Shown one piece after another: positions 53,791 to 63,789 of a DNA stretch of 64,000 nt (position 1 is its first letter; each line of letters begins with the position of its first letter). The stretch is from Leadbetterella sp. (GTDB lineage Bacteria > Bacteroidota > Bacteroidia > Cytophagales > Spirosomataceae), in the NCBI GenBank assembly GCA_019638185.1, contig JAHBUH010000006.1, positions 1 through 64,000 of the forward strand, written 5' to 3'. The translations under genes and the position numbers were made by a program. The notes below the pieces were generated by a model that was given only the letters and a program-made list of their open reading frames with translations, was not told where the DNA came from and did not search any database.

Positions 53791-54345
53791 ATGTCATCCA
53801 ACCTTATTCATAATTCGTCGGGCCATTTATGGAACTCCTTTTTAAAAGGGGATAAGCTGGCGTTTGAGCAGATTTATAAGCTGTATGCGGATGATTTGCT
53901 CCGGTACGGGCGGAAAATATCGGCAGACAGCCAGCTGTTGGAAGACTGTATCCATGATCTGTTTGTGGAATTGTGGAGTTCACGCAGCCGGCTGTCGCCC
54001 CTGTCCAATGAAAGTATAAAGTTTTACCTCTTTAAAGCATTGCGGTATAAGATCCGGCAGATAAAACGGGAGAGGGGAGTGATAGACCTGGTAGATGATT
54101 TCTTCCGGCTCAGCCTTCCTGAAAATGAACCCGAGAGCCGGGAGACGAAGGATTATACCTCCAGGCAGCTGCGGAAGGGGATCGAAAAGCTCCCCAAACG
54201 CCAGCAGGAGGCCATTTACCTGAGATTTTACCAGCAGTTTACCAATGACGAGATCGCCGTGATCATGGGGGTTACGTACCAGTCGGCGTGCCGGTTTATT
54301 TACAAAGGACTAAAAGTATTACGTGAAGTTATAAAAATTGATTAA
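53791..54345 (+). CDS. ECF RNA polymerase sigma factor
   Basis: Start at 53791 (MSSNLIHNSSG) is preferred over the in-frame GTG-type start at 53764; 184 residues. Region 2 is visible as FEQIYKLYADDLLRYGRKIS with DCIHDLFVELWSSRSRLS and region 4 as LPKRQQEAIYLRFYQQFTND with IMGVTYQSACRFIYKGLKVL. It is the same type as the 33047 sigma factor and pairs with the FecR gene 8 bases downstream. It should activate the SusC/SusD locus that follows. Confidence 0.92.
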   Translation: MSSNLIHNSSGHLWNSFLKGDKLAFEQIYKLYADDLLRYGRKISADSQLLEDCIHDLFVELWSSRSRLSPLSNESIKFYLFKALRYKIRQIKRERGVIDLVDDFFRLSLPENEPESRETKDYTSRQLRKGIEKLPKRQQEAIYLRFYQQFTNDEIAVIMGVTYQSACRFIYKGLKVLREVIKID

Positions 54346-54353
54346 AGCATCCC

Positions 54354-55391
54354 ATGAAAGAAAATACCTGTTCAAAATACCATCACTTTACCACTCCGGA
54401 GTTTGCGGCAGATGATTATTTCAGGCGGTGGGTGCTTGAAAACGATGAAGAGTTTAACCGCTTCTGGAACACCTTTCTCACGGTTTACCCGGAGAAGTAC
54501 GAGGAAGTGATGGAGGCGAAAGCACTGGTACTGATCCTGCCCGGGGCTTTTTATGAGCCGCCGGTTTCAGATGGGGTAATTAACCGGATATGGGAACAGA
54601 TAGACCGCGATACGCCGCAAAACACCCCAAAATCCTTTAAACGGTATTGGGCGGCGGCGGCTGCTATTTTACTGGTACTGGGTATTTCTTTCTACCTGCC
54701 GTTCCGGGGTGATTTCATTCCGGAGCAGGAAAACATGATCAGCACTGATGATTTTCAAAAAGAAGTACAGCTGGAAGACGGCTCCCGGGTTCTGCTCTAT
54801 CCGCACAGTACCCTCAGGTTTCCCAAAACCTTTAAAACCGGCTCTCAAAGAATAGTAACGCTGTCCGGCAAGGCCTTTTTCCAGGTGAGCCACCAGCCGG
54901 AGCGCCCGTTTTTTGTGTTCACCGATAACCTGATCACCCTGGTGCTGGGAACCTCCTTTTGGGTAGACAGCCGTAAGAGTCCGAATGAAGTGAAGGTGGA
55001 ATCCGGCCGGGTAAAAGTATTTTCCCGGGAAAATAAGGGTAACGGGATCATTCTGCAGGCTAACCAGGCTGCTGTGCTTAACGGAACAGGCTTTAAACGT
55101 GTACCTAAAATAGAGACGGAAGAAGAGGCCATCATTCGTTTTCAGCACCGGCAGGGAGCCATGGCGGCGGTGTTTGATAATGTGCCCGTGAGCCTGGCCC
55201 TGGACTACCTGGAAGAGACCGAAAATATCGATATCCAATATAACCGGAAGCTGTTTGAAAAATGCATGATCACCTTCACTTTTCAAAACGAGACCCTGGA
55301 TCAGAAACTGGAAATCATCAGTAAAACCCTTGGTGTAAGCTATATGCGAAAAGGCCACACGGCCATTTTCGAAAACACCTCATGTGATTAA
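54354..55391 (+). CDS. FecR-family anti-sigma factor
   Basis: The 345-residue protein has a cytoplasmic N-terminus, a transmembrane helix near 98-116, a FecR domain (QLEDGSRVLLYPHSTLRFPK, TLVLGTSFWVDSRKSPNEVK) and a C-terminal DUF4974 domain (VFDNVPVSLALDYLEETENI). It controls the sigma factor upstream in response to the STN domain of the SusC protein downstream. Confidence 0.92.
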   Translation: MKENTCSKYHHFTTPEFAADDYFRRWVLENDEEFNRFWNTFLTVYPEKYEEVMEAKALVLILPGAFYEPPVSDGVINRIWEQIDRDTPQNTPKSFKRYWAAAAAILLVLGISFYLPFRGDFIPEQENMISTDDFQKEVQLEDGSRVLLYPHSTLRFPKTFKTGSQRIVTLSGKAFFQVSHQPERPFFVFTDNLITLVLGTSFWVDSRKSPNEVKVESGRVKVFSRENKGNGIILQANQAAVLNGTGFKRVPKIETEEEAIIRFQHRQGAMAAVFDNVPVSLALDYLEETENIDIQYNRKLFEKCMITFTFQNETLDQKLEIISKTLGVSYMRKGHTAIFENTSCD

Positions 55392-55417
55392 GTACCCAAT
55401 ATTTAATATTTTATACT

Positions 55418-58400
55418 ATGCATATTTCTACCTTAAATTTAAAAATTCTGGCCCTCCTGCTGGTATTTATGCCCCTGAGTGGCTTTTCAGAGAGAAGTCC
55501 TGAAGTAAATTTTCAGAAAGTAGCCGGCAGCGAGCTTTTAAAGCAGCGCCTCAGTATTCATTTTGCAGATACGGGCGTTCGGCAGATCCTGGTGTACCTG
55601 GAGAAGAAAACGGGCGTGCGGTTTGCCTATAAAGCCAGCCTGCTTCCGGAAGATAAGAAACTGACCCTCCACATGGAGAACAGTACGCTGGAAGAGATCA
55701 TCCAGGGCATTACAACCCCCTTACAACTGGATTACCAGGTGGTGGCCAAACAGATAATCTTCAGCCCCCGGGTGGGCGCCACCCTGGATTCGCCGGCCCT
55801 GAACCAGGACGATAGAACCCTGAAAGGCCGGGTGACCGATGAAAAAGGAGAAGGCCTGGCGGGTGTAAATATCTTAACCAATACCCGGAAAGGCGCCATT
55901 TCCGATGTGGAGGGAAACTTCAGCCTCCAGGTCACCCCGGAGGTGAAAACCCTGACCCTCTCCCTGATGGGGTACCAGACTGAAACGGTGACGGTTTCCG
56001 GCAGCCTCAGTTTTTTAGATATCCGGCTTAAAGAAGACCAGAAGCAACTGGAAGAAATAGTGGTGATCGGGTATGGTACGGCCCGGAAAAGTGACCTCAC
56101 CGGTGCCGTTTCCAGTGTGAAGGCTTCTGACCTGGAAGGGCAGGCCCCCCGGAGCGTACAGGATCTCCTCCGGTCTAATGCCCCGGGCCTGAATATAGGT
56201 ATGGCCGTTAATGCTAAACCGGGCGGCGCCATGTCTATCCGCGGGCAGGGTACTTTAACGGCCAGTAACGCTCCGCTGATTGTCTTAAATAATGTGATCT
56301 ACGAGGGTGCACTGGAAGATATTAATGCCGCTGACGTAGCCACCATAGATATTCTGAAGGATGCCAGTGCGGCTGCGGTATACGGTTCCAGGGCCGCCAA
56401 CGGGGTAATCGTTATCACCACTAAAAGGGGCCGGAAAGGCAAACCGCTGATTAACCTGGTGTCCAATTACGGCATAGCCCGGGCGGCGAATGTTCCCAAA
56501 ATCCTGGATGAAAACTCCTTCCTGAAATTCCGGCAGGATTATAATGAAGGCCGTAACTCGGCCAGTTACCTGGCTAAATACCCGCAGATCTTCCGGAATC
56601 CTTATGAGCTGGACGGCATTCAGGCTCTGGACTGGTATAATTATGACCAGAAAACGCCGGTGACCTCGGTGACCGATCAGCAGCTGCAGACTCAATGGCT
56701 TTCGCGGCTCAATTTTACCACCCCGGAAATGGTGAATTATTTTGCGGGCAATATCACGCATTGGGATGACCTTGTTTTCCAGGCGGCCCAGCTCAATGAC
56801 CACAATGTGTCCGTATCCAATGCCACGGATAATACCTCTTTGTATTTTTCATTGGGCTACACTAACCGGGAAGGTGTGGTGGTAGGGGACCAGTACAAGA
56901 CCTTCCGGGTGCGACTGAATTATGAATCCAAAATTACGAACTTCCTGACCATCGGCGCCAATACCCAGTTTGCGAAACGAAACGAAGGTTACCTGCCGGC
57001 GGATTGGTCCGCCATGACCACCATTTCACCGTACGGTTCCAATAATATAGACGATCCTACCAGCATTTACAGGAGAAGGCCTACGGGTTTGGACCCCATT
57101 AACCCGTTTTACGATAACCTGTATACGGAGCGGGTAGACCGTAAACATAATTTCAATGCCACCTTATACGGTAAGGTACAGCTTCCGCTGGGAATAGAGT
57201 ATAGCATGAACTTTTCGCCTTACCTGCATTTCTCCGAATACTATAATCACTATTCGGCAAAAGGAGATAACTGGGTGTCTATCGGGGGAATAGCCTCCCG
57301 GAACAGCAGTTACCGTTCTAACTGGCAGATCGATAACATCCTGAAATGGTCTAAAACCCTGGGGGCGGACCACCGCGTGGATGTGACCCTCCTGGCTAAT
57401 GCGGAAAAAGGGCAGTTCTGGTCTACCGCCGCCAGCTCCAGCACGTTCTCCCCGAATGATAACCTGGGGTACCATAACCTGCAGTCGGGCGCGGTACCGA
57501 AAGTCTCCAGCGATGACAATTCAAAAACCGGCGATGCCCTCATGGCACGGGTGTTTTATTCCTTGAAAAACAGGTATATGATCACGGCGTCGCTGCGGCG
57601 GGACGGCTACTCGGCGTTTGGTAAAAAGAACCCGCGGGCCACTTTTCCGGCCCTGGCGTTAGCCTGGACCTTCTCGGATGAAGACTTTATGAAAGATAAC
57701 AGCTGGCTGAATACGGGGAAATTACGGCTTTCATGGGGTGAAAATGGTAACCGGGAGATCGGGCAATACGCCGCCCTGGCCACCATGAGTTCCAGCCTGA
57801 TCCCGTATATTGATGCCAGCGGCAAAGTGTACAGTACCTCCCAGGTGTACCTGACCACCATGGCTAACCATAACCTGAAGTGGGAGCGTTCCGCTTCTTT
57901 AAACCTGGGCCTGGATTTCAGTGCTTTAGACCAGAAGCTGAGCGGTAGCCTGGATGTGTACAATACCGCTACCAATGACCTGCTGGTGTCGCGGCGACTG
58001 CCGAATATCACCGGTTACAGCAGTGTGATGAGTAACCTGGGCCAGGTGAAAAACAAGGGTATTGAAGCCATGCTCCGGTACAATGTGCTGAAAAACCGGG
58101 ATTGGAAATGGGACCTGATCGGGAACTTCACCCTGAACCGGAGAAAAATCACTTCCCTGTACGGAGATTATGAAGATGTACTGGATAAAGACGGAAATGT
58201 AGTAGGGCATAAAGAAGCTGACGATGAAACGAACGGCTGGTTTATAGGCCAGGATCCGGACCGGATATGGTCTTACCAGCGGGCAGGCGTGTGGCAGCTG
58301 GGTGAGGAAGAAGAGGCCGCTAAATACGGCCTTCAGCCCGGTGATTTTAAATACCTGGATATTAATAATGACGGGATCATGAACAATGAAGACAAGGTGT

Positions 58401-58849
58401 TCCAGGGATACACCACCCCGCGTGAACGGATCAGCCTCCGGAGTGAAACCCAATATAAAAACTTCCGGTTCAGCTTCTCGCTGTACTCTTACCTGAATTA
58501 TTATGCCCCTTTCCAGCGGGCCGCTAATAATTATGCGTTTCCTGACCGTACCTCTGACTATGATTTTCCGCGGTGGACCTCCACTAACCCCATTAACGAT
58601 TACGCCAGGATAGGTTCCAAAAACATCGGCGTGAACTATGTTAACCAGTCTTTTGTGCGGCTGGACCAGGTTACCCTGAGCTATGCGCTTCCGTCCGGCT
58701 TTTTATCGAAGCTGAGTGTTCAGGCCTGCTCCATCTCGGTTAACCTGCAGAACGGTGCGGTATGGTCTCCGCGGTGGAATTTCTGGGATCCTGAAACCGG
58801 AACCGTTACCCCGCGGATCGTTAATTTCGGACTTAATCTTACGCTTTAA
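55418..58849 (+). CDS. STN-domain SusC-family TonB-dependent transporter
   Basis: The 1143-residue protein has a signal peptide (~1-25), an STN domain (~40-115, LSIHFADTGVRQILVYLEKK), a regulatory-like domain (LKGRVTDEKGEGLAGVNILT), TonB box/plug entry (LEEIVVIGYGTARKSDLTGA), plug with VATIDILKDASAAAVYGSRA and a SusC barrel ending RIVNFGLNLTL. The STN domain links transport to the ECF/FecR pair encoded upstream. With the SusD gene 13 bases downstream it forms the importer of a polysaccharide locus. Confidence 0.95.
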   Translation: MHISTLNLKILALLLVFMPLSGFSERSPEVNFQKVAGSELLKQRLSIHFADTGVRQILVYLEKKTGVRFAYKASLLPEDKKLTLHMENSTLEEIIQGITTPLQLDYQVVAKQIIFSPRVGATLDSPALNQDDRTLKGRVTDEKGEGLAGVNILTNTRKGAISDVEGNFSLQVTPEVKTLTLSLMGYQTETVTVSGSLSFLDIRLKEDQKQLEEIVVIGYGTARKSDLTGAVSSVKASDLEGQAPRSVQDLLRSNAPGLNIGMAVNAKPGGAMSIRGQGTLTASNAPLIVLNNVIYEGALEDINAADVATIDILKDASAAAVYGSRAANGVIVITTKRGRKGKPLINLVSNYGIARAANVPKILDENSFLKFRQDYNEGRNSASYLAKYPQIFRNPYELDGIQALDWYNYDQKTPVTSVTDQQLQTQWLSRLNFTTPEMVNYFAGNITHWDDLVFQAAQLNDHNVSVSNATDNTSLYFSLGYTNREGVVVGDQYKTFRVRLNYESKITNFLTIGANTQFAKRNEGYLPADWSAMTTISPYGSNNIDDPTSIYRRRPTGLDPINPFYDNLYTERVDRKHNFNATLYGKVQLPLGIEYSMNFSPYLHFSEYYNHYSAKGDNWVSIGGIASRNSSYRSNWQIDNILKWSKTLGADHRVDVTLLANAEKGQFWSTAASSSTFSPNDNLGYHNLQSGAVPKVSSDDNSKTGDALMARVFYSLKNRYMITASLRRDGYSAFGKKNPRATFPALALAWTFSDEDFMKDNSWLNTGKLRLSWGENGNREIGQYAALATMSSSLIPYIDASGKVYSTSQVYLTTMANHNLKWERSASLNLGLDFSALDQKLSGSLDVYNTATNDLLVSRRLPNITGYSSVMSNLGQVKNKGIEAMLRYNVLKNRDWKWDLIGNFTLNRRKITSLYGDYEDVLDKDGNVVGHKEADDETNGWFIGQDPDRIWSYQRAGVWQLGEEEEAAKYGLQPGDFKYLDINNDGIMNNEDKVFQGYTTPRERISLRSETQYKNFRFSFSLYSYLNYYAPFQRAANNYAFPDRTSDYDFPRWTSTNPINDYARIGSKNIGVNYVNQSFVRLDQVTLSYALPSGFLSKLSVQACSISVNLQNGAVWSPRWNFWDPETGTVTPRIVNFGLNLTL

Positions 58850-58862
58850 TCATTAGCATATC

Positions 58863-60695
58863 ATGAAAAAAATTATATATTTACTCGGTATTTTAAGTTT
58901 GACTTCAGCCTGTGACAAAAGCTGGCTGGAGCCCGACCCCCTGTCTTTTTATACGCCTGAAAATACGTATGTGGATGCCAAAGGCTTTGACGCGGCCCTG
59001 GCTGCCTGTGAAGCCGTTATGTTTACTGAATTTAACGGTGACGGTAACCCGTCGCTGACAGAAATGGTTCTATCGGATATTGCTGTGGAAGGTACTACGG
59101 ATAAGTCGGGCCCGCAAATGGACATCGATAAGTCACTTCTGCCGGATGCCAACCTGAACAGCGGCGACTTCACGCGGGTAGGATGGTACTGGATTAACGG
59201 CTATAAAGCCATCCAGTATGCCAATGTGGTGATTTCCAGGCTGGAGGAAGCGAAGGCCGTTTCGGAAACAGATAAAAACCGGATCATGGGCCAGGCCTAT
59301 TTTCACCGGGCGTACTGGTACTATAAGCTGACGCACCAGTTCGGTGATATCCCTTTTATAGCGGAAGAGGTGACCGGCCCGCGTACGGATTATTACAGTC
59401 ACGACCGGTGGAGTATCCTGAAAGCGCTGAAGTCTGACCTGGAGTTTGCGTATGCGAATGTACCGGCCAAGGTGCACCGCGGCCGGGTAAGTAAAGCAGC
59501 CAGCGGCGTTCTCCTGATGAAGATCAATATGGCCCTGGGGTATTTTGATGAGGCTATCCGCCTGGGGCAGGAGATCGTGGCAGCTAACCCGCTGATGACC
59601 AAACGCTTCACCGTGAACAGCACCAAGCCTCATACGAACCTGATGCATGACCTTCACAGCGTGGAAGCTAAGCTGGACCCGGCTAATACCGAAGGCCTTA
59701 TGTATATAGTTTCGTATCCGAATGCCTTAGGCTCATCCAAATCCCAGCTGCCCCGCAATGTGCTGCCCCGGATAGTAGGGGTAACTACTCCTGACGGGCT
59801 TTCAGGCGTGGTGTATACCAAAAACGTGGAGCCCCAATATGAGATCAACAGCATTTACGGCCGGGGCATAGGCCGGGCGCGTTCCACTAATTACTACCAG
59901 TATACGGTTTGGACCGAAAAGGAGAAGAATGACCTCAGGGGGGTGTATAACCGCGACAGCTGGAAGAGTCCCGCCGATATGTGGTATAACGATCCGGCCC
60001 TGAAAGCCCGGGGAAATGCCTGGTATGGCAAGAACCTGGTGAAGAACCCGGCCATGTCCGTGGAAGACTCCATCCGTTCCTGGTACCAGTGGCCCCACTT
60101 TAAGACCTTTGTGCCAGATCCGTTGTCGGCCGACTGGAACTGGGGCGGAGAAACGCCCATGTACATCTACCGCTCTGCAGAGGTTTACCTGCTGATAGCG
60201 GAAGCGTATTATTGGAAAAATAGCCCGGCGGAAGCAGCCGCGGCCCTGAATGTAGTACGGGAGCGCGCCGGAGCGAAGCCCCTCACCGCCGCAGATATTC
60301 ATATCGGTGCTATCCTGGATGAAAGAGCACGGGAATTGTATTTTGAAGAAAACCGCCACATCGAAATTACGCGGATAGCCTATACCTACGCCAAAACCGG
60401 GAAACCTTGTGAGTATTTTAACAAGACGTATAGCCTGTCCAATATTTCAGGACCCGGTGGAGCGGGTAGTAACGTGAAGCAGGAAGGGGTGAACTTCTAT
60501 TTTGATTGGGTAAATGCCAAAAATAATTTCTATAACAAAGGGGTTAAGCACCGCTGGGCCGAGTATAAACTGAGTGTGCATCACATTTTATGGCCGGTGC
60601 CTTCATCCGCTATCAATGCCAATACCAAAGGCGTGATCAACCAGAATGTGGGGTATCCGGGGGCTGAGAATAATAAGACGGCTCTGACGTTTTGA
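58863..60695 (+). CDS. SusD/RagB-family surface lipoprotein
   Basis: The 610-residue protein has a lipoprotein signal (SLTSAC, Cys17), DKSWLEPDPLSFYTPENTYV at the mature start, the helical scaffold (IMGQAYFHRAYWYYKLTHQF) and the C-terminal ILDERARELYFEENRHIEIT motif of SusDs. It binds glycan at the surface for the SusC protein upstream. Its last codons overlap the open frame of the esterase, whose chosen start is 39 bases downstream. Confidence 0.95.
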   Translation: MKKIIYLLGILSLTSACDKSWLEPDPLSFYTPENTYVDAKGFDAALAACEAVMFTEFNGDGNPSLTEMVLSDIAVEGTTDKSGPQMDIDKSLLPDANLNSGDFTRVGWYWINGYKAIQYANVVISRLEEAKAVSETDKNRIMGQAYFHRAYWYYKLTHQFGDIPFIAEEVTGPRTDYYSHDRWSILKALKSDLEFAYANVPAKVHRGRVSKAASGVLLMKINMALGYFDEAIRLGQEIVAANPLMTKRFTVNSTKPHTNLMHDLHSVEAKLDPANTEGLMYIVSYPNALGSSKSQLPRNVLPRIVGVTTPDGLSGVVYTKNVEPQYEINSIYGRGIGRARSTNYYQYTVWTEKEKNDLRGVYNRDSWKSPADMWYNDPALKARGNAWYGKNLVKNPAMSVEDSIRSWYQWPHFKTFVPDPLSADWNWGGETPMYIYRSAEVYLLIAEAYYWKNSPAEAAAALNVVRERAGAKPLTAADIHIGAILDERARELYFEENRHIEITRIAYTYAKTGKPCEYFNKTYSLSNISGPGGAGSNVKQEGVNFYFDWVNAKNNFYNKGVKHRWAEYKLSVHHILWPVPSSAINANTKGVINQNVGYPGAENNKTALTF

Positions 60696-60733
60696 GAGTA
60701 GATGGTGTAGCTCATAGCTTAAATTTTATACGC

Positions 60734-61996
60734 ATGAAAAGACAAATAAGCTTATTCCTGTGTGCAGTACTGGCCTTGACCGGTGCTGCACACGCACAGG
60801 AAAGAAAAGTAAACTACGATGAGGCCAAAGTACCTGATTATGTGCTGCCTGAGGTCTTGCTGTCTTCATCGGGGAAGAAGATTGAAAACAAAAAAGACTG
60901 GGAGAAAATACGACGGCCCGAGCTGCTGAAAATTTTTTCCGAAGAAATGTACGGTACCACTCCCGCTGAGAAAATCAGGGTGACACACCGCGTGGTGGAG
61001 GATAAGAAGGGGGTTTTGGAGGGAAAAGCCGACCGCCGTCAGGTAGAATTTACGTTCAGTAACGGCCGTAAAGAGATCAAAGCCCTGCTGCTGGTCTACA
61101 CCCCTGCGGGCGTGAAAGGGAAGGTCCCTTTCTTTATCGGGTATAATTTTAAGGGCAATCACAGCACGGGTACAGATCCGGATATCCTGTATTCAGAGGG
61201 TTTTAAGCGGGTGAAAGAGCCGGGGCACCCCGACTGGGTCAGGGGCTGCCAGCAGAACCGCTGGCCGGTGGAATACATCATCTCCAGGGGTTACGGACTG
61301 GCCACCATGAATTACCATGACATCTTCCCGGATAAGGAAGGGCTCAAAGATCACAGCATTGTGTCTTTGTTCCGTGATTATAACCGGAAGCCCCAGCCCA
61401 CTGACGAGTGGCAGGCCATAGGTGCCTGGGCCTGGGGTTCCAGCCGGATTTTAGATTACCTGGAGAAGCAGGGAAATGTAGGCGAAACCATCCTGATGGG
61501 GCATTCACGCCAGGGGAAAGCCGCCCTGTGGGCAGGAGCACAGGACCCGCGGTTTACCATAGTGATCTCCAATGATTCCGGTAGCGGCGGCGCCGCCCTT
61601 TCCCGGAGAGAGTATGGCGAAACCATTAAGATCGTTTCCGGGATCAAGCCGGCGTGGTTTGCCCCGGCCCTGAATAAGTACCACGATAATGAGCAAAACA
61701 TGCCCTTCGACCAGCACGAGCTGATAGCCCTCATGGCTCCGCGGCCGGTGTATGTAGCCAGTGCGGAAGAAGACCGCTGGGCCGACCCGAAAGGGGAGTT
61801 TCTGTCCGCCTATTATGCATCGCCCGTATATGCGCTGTACGGTTTAAAGGGGATTCCTTCTGACCGGATGCCGGAAACCGAACACCCCATACAGGAGGGT
61901 CACATCGGTTACCATATCCGGAAAGGAATCCATGATGTAACCCTGTACGACTGGACCCAGTTTATGAATTTTGCGGATATGCATCTTAAACGCTAG
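60734..61996 (+). CDS. secreted CE15-like glucuronoyl esterase
   Basis: Start at 60734 gives a signal peptide (to about AHAQ) and 420 residues. The alpha/beta-hydrolase nucleophile is Ser258 in the CE15-like ETILMGHSRQGKAALWAGAQ; HIGYHIRKGIHDVTLYDW near the C-terminus supplies the likely catalytic His, and NDSGSGGAALSRREYGE is a family block. CE15 enzymes cleave glucuronic acid esters in xylan-lignin or related polymers. Bacterial members often have broader or unknown targets. Position after SusC/SusD fits deacylation of the imported glycan. Confidence 0.85.
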   Translation: MKRQISLFLCAVLALTGAAHAQERKVNYDEAKVPDYVLPEVLLSSSGKKIENKKDWEKIRRPELLKIFSEEMYGTTPAEKIRVTHRVVEDKKGVLEGKADRRQVEFTFSNGRKEIKALLLVYTPAGVKGKVPFFIGYNFKGNHSTGTDPDILYSEGFKRVKEPGHPDWVRGCQQNRWPVEYIISRGYGLATMNYHDIFPDKEGLKDHSIVSLFRDYNRKPQPTDEWQAIGAWAWGSSRILDYLEKQGNVGETILMGHSRQGKAALWAGAQDPRFTIVISNDSGSGGAALSRREYGETIKIVSGIKPAWFAPALNKYHDNEQNMPFDQHELIALMAPRPVYVASAEEDRWADPKGEFLSAYYASPVYALYGLKGIPSDRMPETEHPIQEGHIGYHIRKGIHDVTLYDWTQFMNFADMHLKR

Positions 61997-62129
61997 GTTC
62001 AAGCGGGGGGAAAACAGCATTTTCCTGCGGGTCAGAACCGGGTTTATACGGAAGGAGCAGCATACCATGGGGTATAAATATTACCTGGATGTGAACCATA
62101 GCGGATTTTTAACAGGGCCGGCCTGAAAT

Positions 62130-63761
62130 TCATTCCGTAGTTACCTTCACTTCCCTGAACATAAACGCATTATTACTCACCCGCAGCGGCTTTCCGCTGG
62201 CCGTGGTCACATTTTTCAGGATTACCTCGCGGGTTTTGACGTAGGGGTATTTTTCCTGGTAGGAGGCATCTTTCATGTCGGGGTTAAAATCGGTAAAGAT
62301 GGCCGGCCCGGCGTAGGCTTCGGGGTGATTGGAATCATCGATCTTCAGGTTTTCAATGGTGATGCGTTCCGGCATGTAACAGGTATAGCCAAAATCATGG
62401 AGGCCGGTATTATTCCCATTCACCAGCGATGCGCTGACGCTTTTCCCGTTAGCGGGTTTGAAGACGCAGTTGCGGATGATGAGCTCACCCTGCCAGGTGC
62501 TGCCGTAGTCGGAGCGCAGGTTAATGAAGCTGCCGGCCAGGATGGTGCTGTTTTCTACGATAAACGTTCCGCTGCCGATGGCGTTAATGCCCATATGGCC
62601 CAGGGTAGAGTTCCGGATGGTGGCATTGGCCACGCCCTGGTGGGCGTCAAAGCGGGAGAATGTGCAGCCGTCGTACAGGAGGTTTTTACTGAAGTTAGAG
62701 CCTAAGATGCCCCAGTAACGGTTGTCATTGATGTCATTGGTCTGGCTGCAGTTCAGGAAGGTTACGTTCAGGGCGCGGTTAATGGAGAGGTCGTAGGTGC
62801 CCATGGAAACGGGTTTTCCGGCTGAACCGATGGTGCTGTAGGTTTTATGCCCGGTCAGTACGGTGTTTTTAACGGTCACGTAAGCGCAGTCGCCGATATG
62901 CAGGAAGCCGCCGTAGGGAGCGCCGTGATCGCCCTCGCCGGTGATGCGGTGCTCCAGGCCGTCTACGGTTACGTTAGAGCGCCGGATGGCGATGTTCCGG
63001 CTGTAATACGTGTACTTGGATTCGGCCCGATTAGCGATGGTGGTGAAGCGCCCGCCGGTGAGGTGCAGCGGGGTTTCGTCTATGGGCAGGGCCGTGATAT
63101 CGGTGATCTGTTTAAAGTTCCAGATGATGGGGGCGTTCATGTCTATGTTGCCGTTTTTATCTGCTATGAAGATGTCGGTCTGGGGCGAGCCGTTATTCTG
63201 GTTCAGTCCAAACCGGATGTATTGTCTTACGTTAGCATTGATCACCGTGATGAGGCAGGGGCCGGGCAGGGTAGCGTTAATTTTTTCCTGGTTTTTTTTG
63301 AGGGAAGATATTCCTTCCGGGCGGAACGGGCTCAGGGTGGAGCTGACCATAAAGACGGGTGCATCCCGGTTCTCCACGTCGGTATCGTCAATGATAAAGG
63401 CGGCCTTTCCGAAATTGGTATCTGTACGGATAATAGCCGTACGTACTTTCCGGCCGATGTAATAGGTAGCTCCGTCATCGGCTTTTACAGGCAGCCCGTG
63501 GGCATTGGCAAAAGCGTGGGTGGCGGCCAGGGCGTCTATGTCGTCCGTTTTACCATCACCTATTGCCCCGAAGTCGCTGTACTTCACCTGCCCGGCGGCT
63601 TTAAATTTCGCGACGTCTTTCGGTGACACATTGACGTGCAGCTGCCCTTTTTCATCGGTGTACACTTTGGTCTTTCCCTTGGTGAAGGTAAGTACTTGTT
63701 GATCCTGTGCCTGTCCGGTAAGGAAAAGGAGGGTGATGAGGAGGCTGAGGTAGTATTTCAT
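62130..63761 (-). CDS. secreted right-handed parallel beta-helix protein (pectate-lyase/GH28-like)
   Basis: Start at 63761 (MKYYLSLLITLLFLTG) gives a signal peptide and 543 residues; the longer frame runs into the sulfatase gene. YSDFGAIGDGKTDDIDALAA at about 48-67 is the typical N-terminal cap of pectate-lyase-superfamily beta-helices. The rest shows serial short strands (NVTVDGLEHRI, YVTVKNTVL, NVTFLNCSQ, NLLYDGCTF, ANATIRNSTL, TFIVENSTI). It may be a polysaccharide lyase or hydrolase acting on an acidic glycan; no catalytic residues can be assigned. It is followed upstream by a sulfatase gene on the same strand, 28 bases apart. Confidence 0.78.
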   Translation of the reverse strand: MKYYLSLLITLLFLTGQAQDQQVLTFTKGKTKVYTDEKGQLHVNVSPKDVAKFKAAGQVKYSDFGAIGDGKTDDIDALAATHAFANAHGLPVKADDGATYYIGRKVRTAIIRTDTNFGKAAFIIDDTDVENRDAPVFMVSSTLSPFRPEGISSLKKNQEKINATLPGPCLITVINANVRQYIRFGLNQNNGSPQTDIFIADKNGNIDMNAPIIWNFKQITDITALPIDETPLHLTGGRFTTIANRAESKYTYYSRNIAIRRSNVTVDGLEHRITGEGDHGAPYGGFLHIGDCAYVTVKNTVLTGHKTYSTIGSAGKPVSMGTYDLSINRALNVTFLNCSQTNDINDNRYWGILGSNFSKNLLYDGCTFSRFDAHQGVANATIRNSTLGHMGINAIGSGTFIVENSTILAGSFINLRSDYGSTWQGELIIRNCVFKPANGKSVSASLVNGNNTGLHDFGYTCYMPERITIENLKIDDSNHPEAYAGPAIFTDFNPDMKDASYQEKYPYVKTREVILKNVTTASGKPLRVSNNAFMFREVKVTTE

Positions 63762-63789
63762 ATTTTTAAACGTTCGGAGTTGGTTAATG

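Noticed and set aside
62040-62129. Short reading TMGYKYYLDVNHSGFLTGPA as a gene fragment
   Set aside because: Too short and without a recognisable family; probably chance in the gap between convergent genes.
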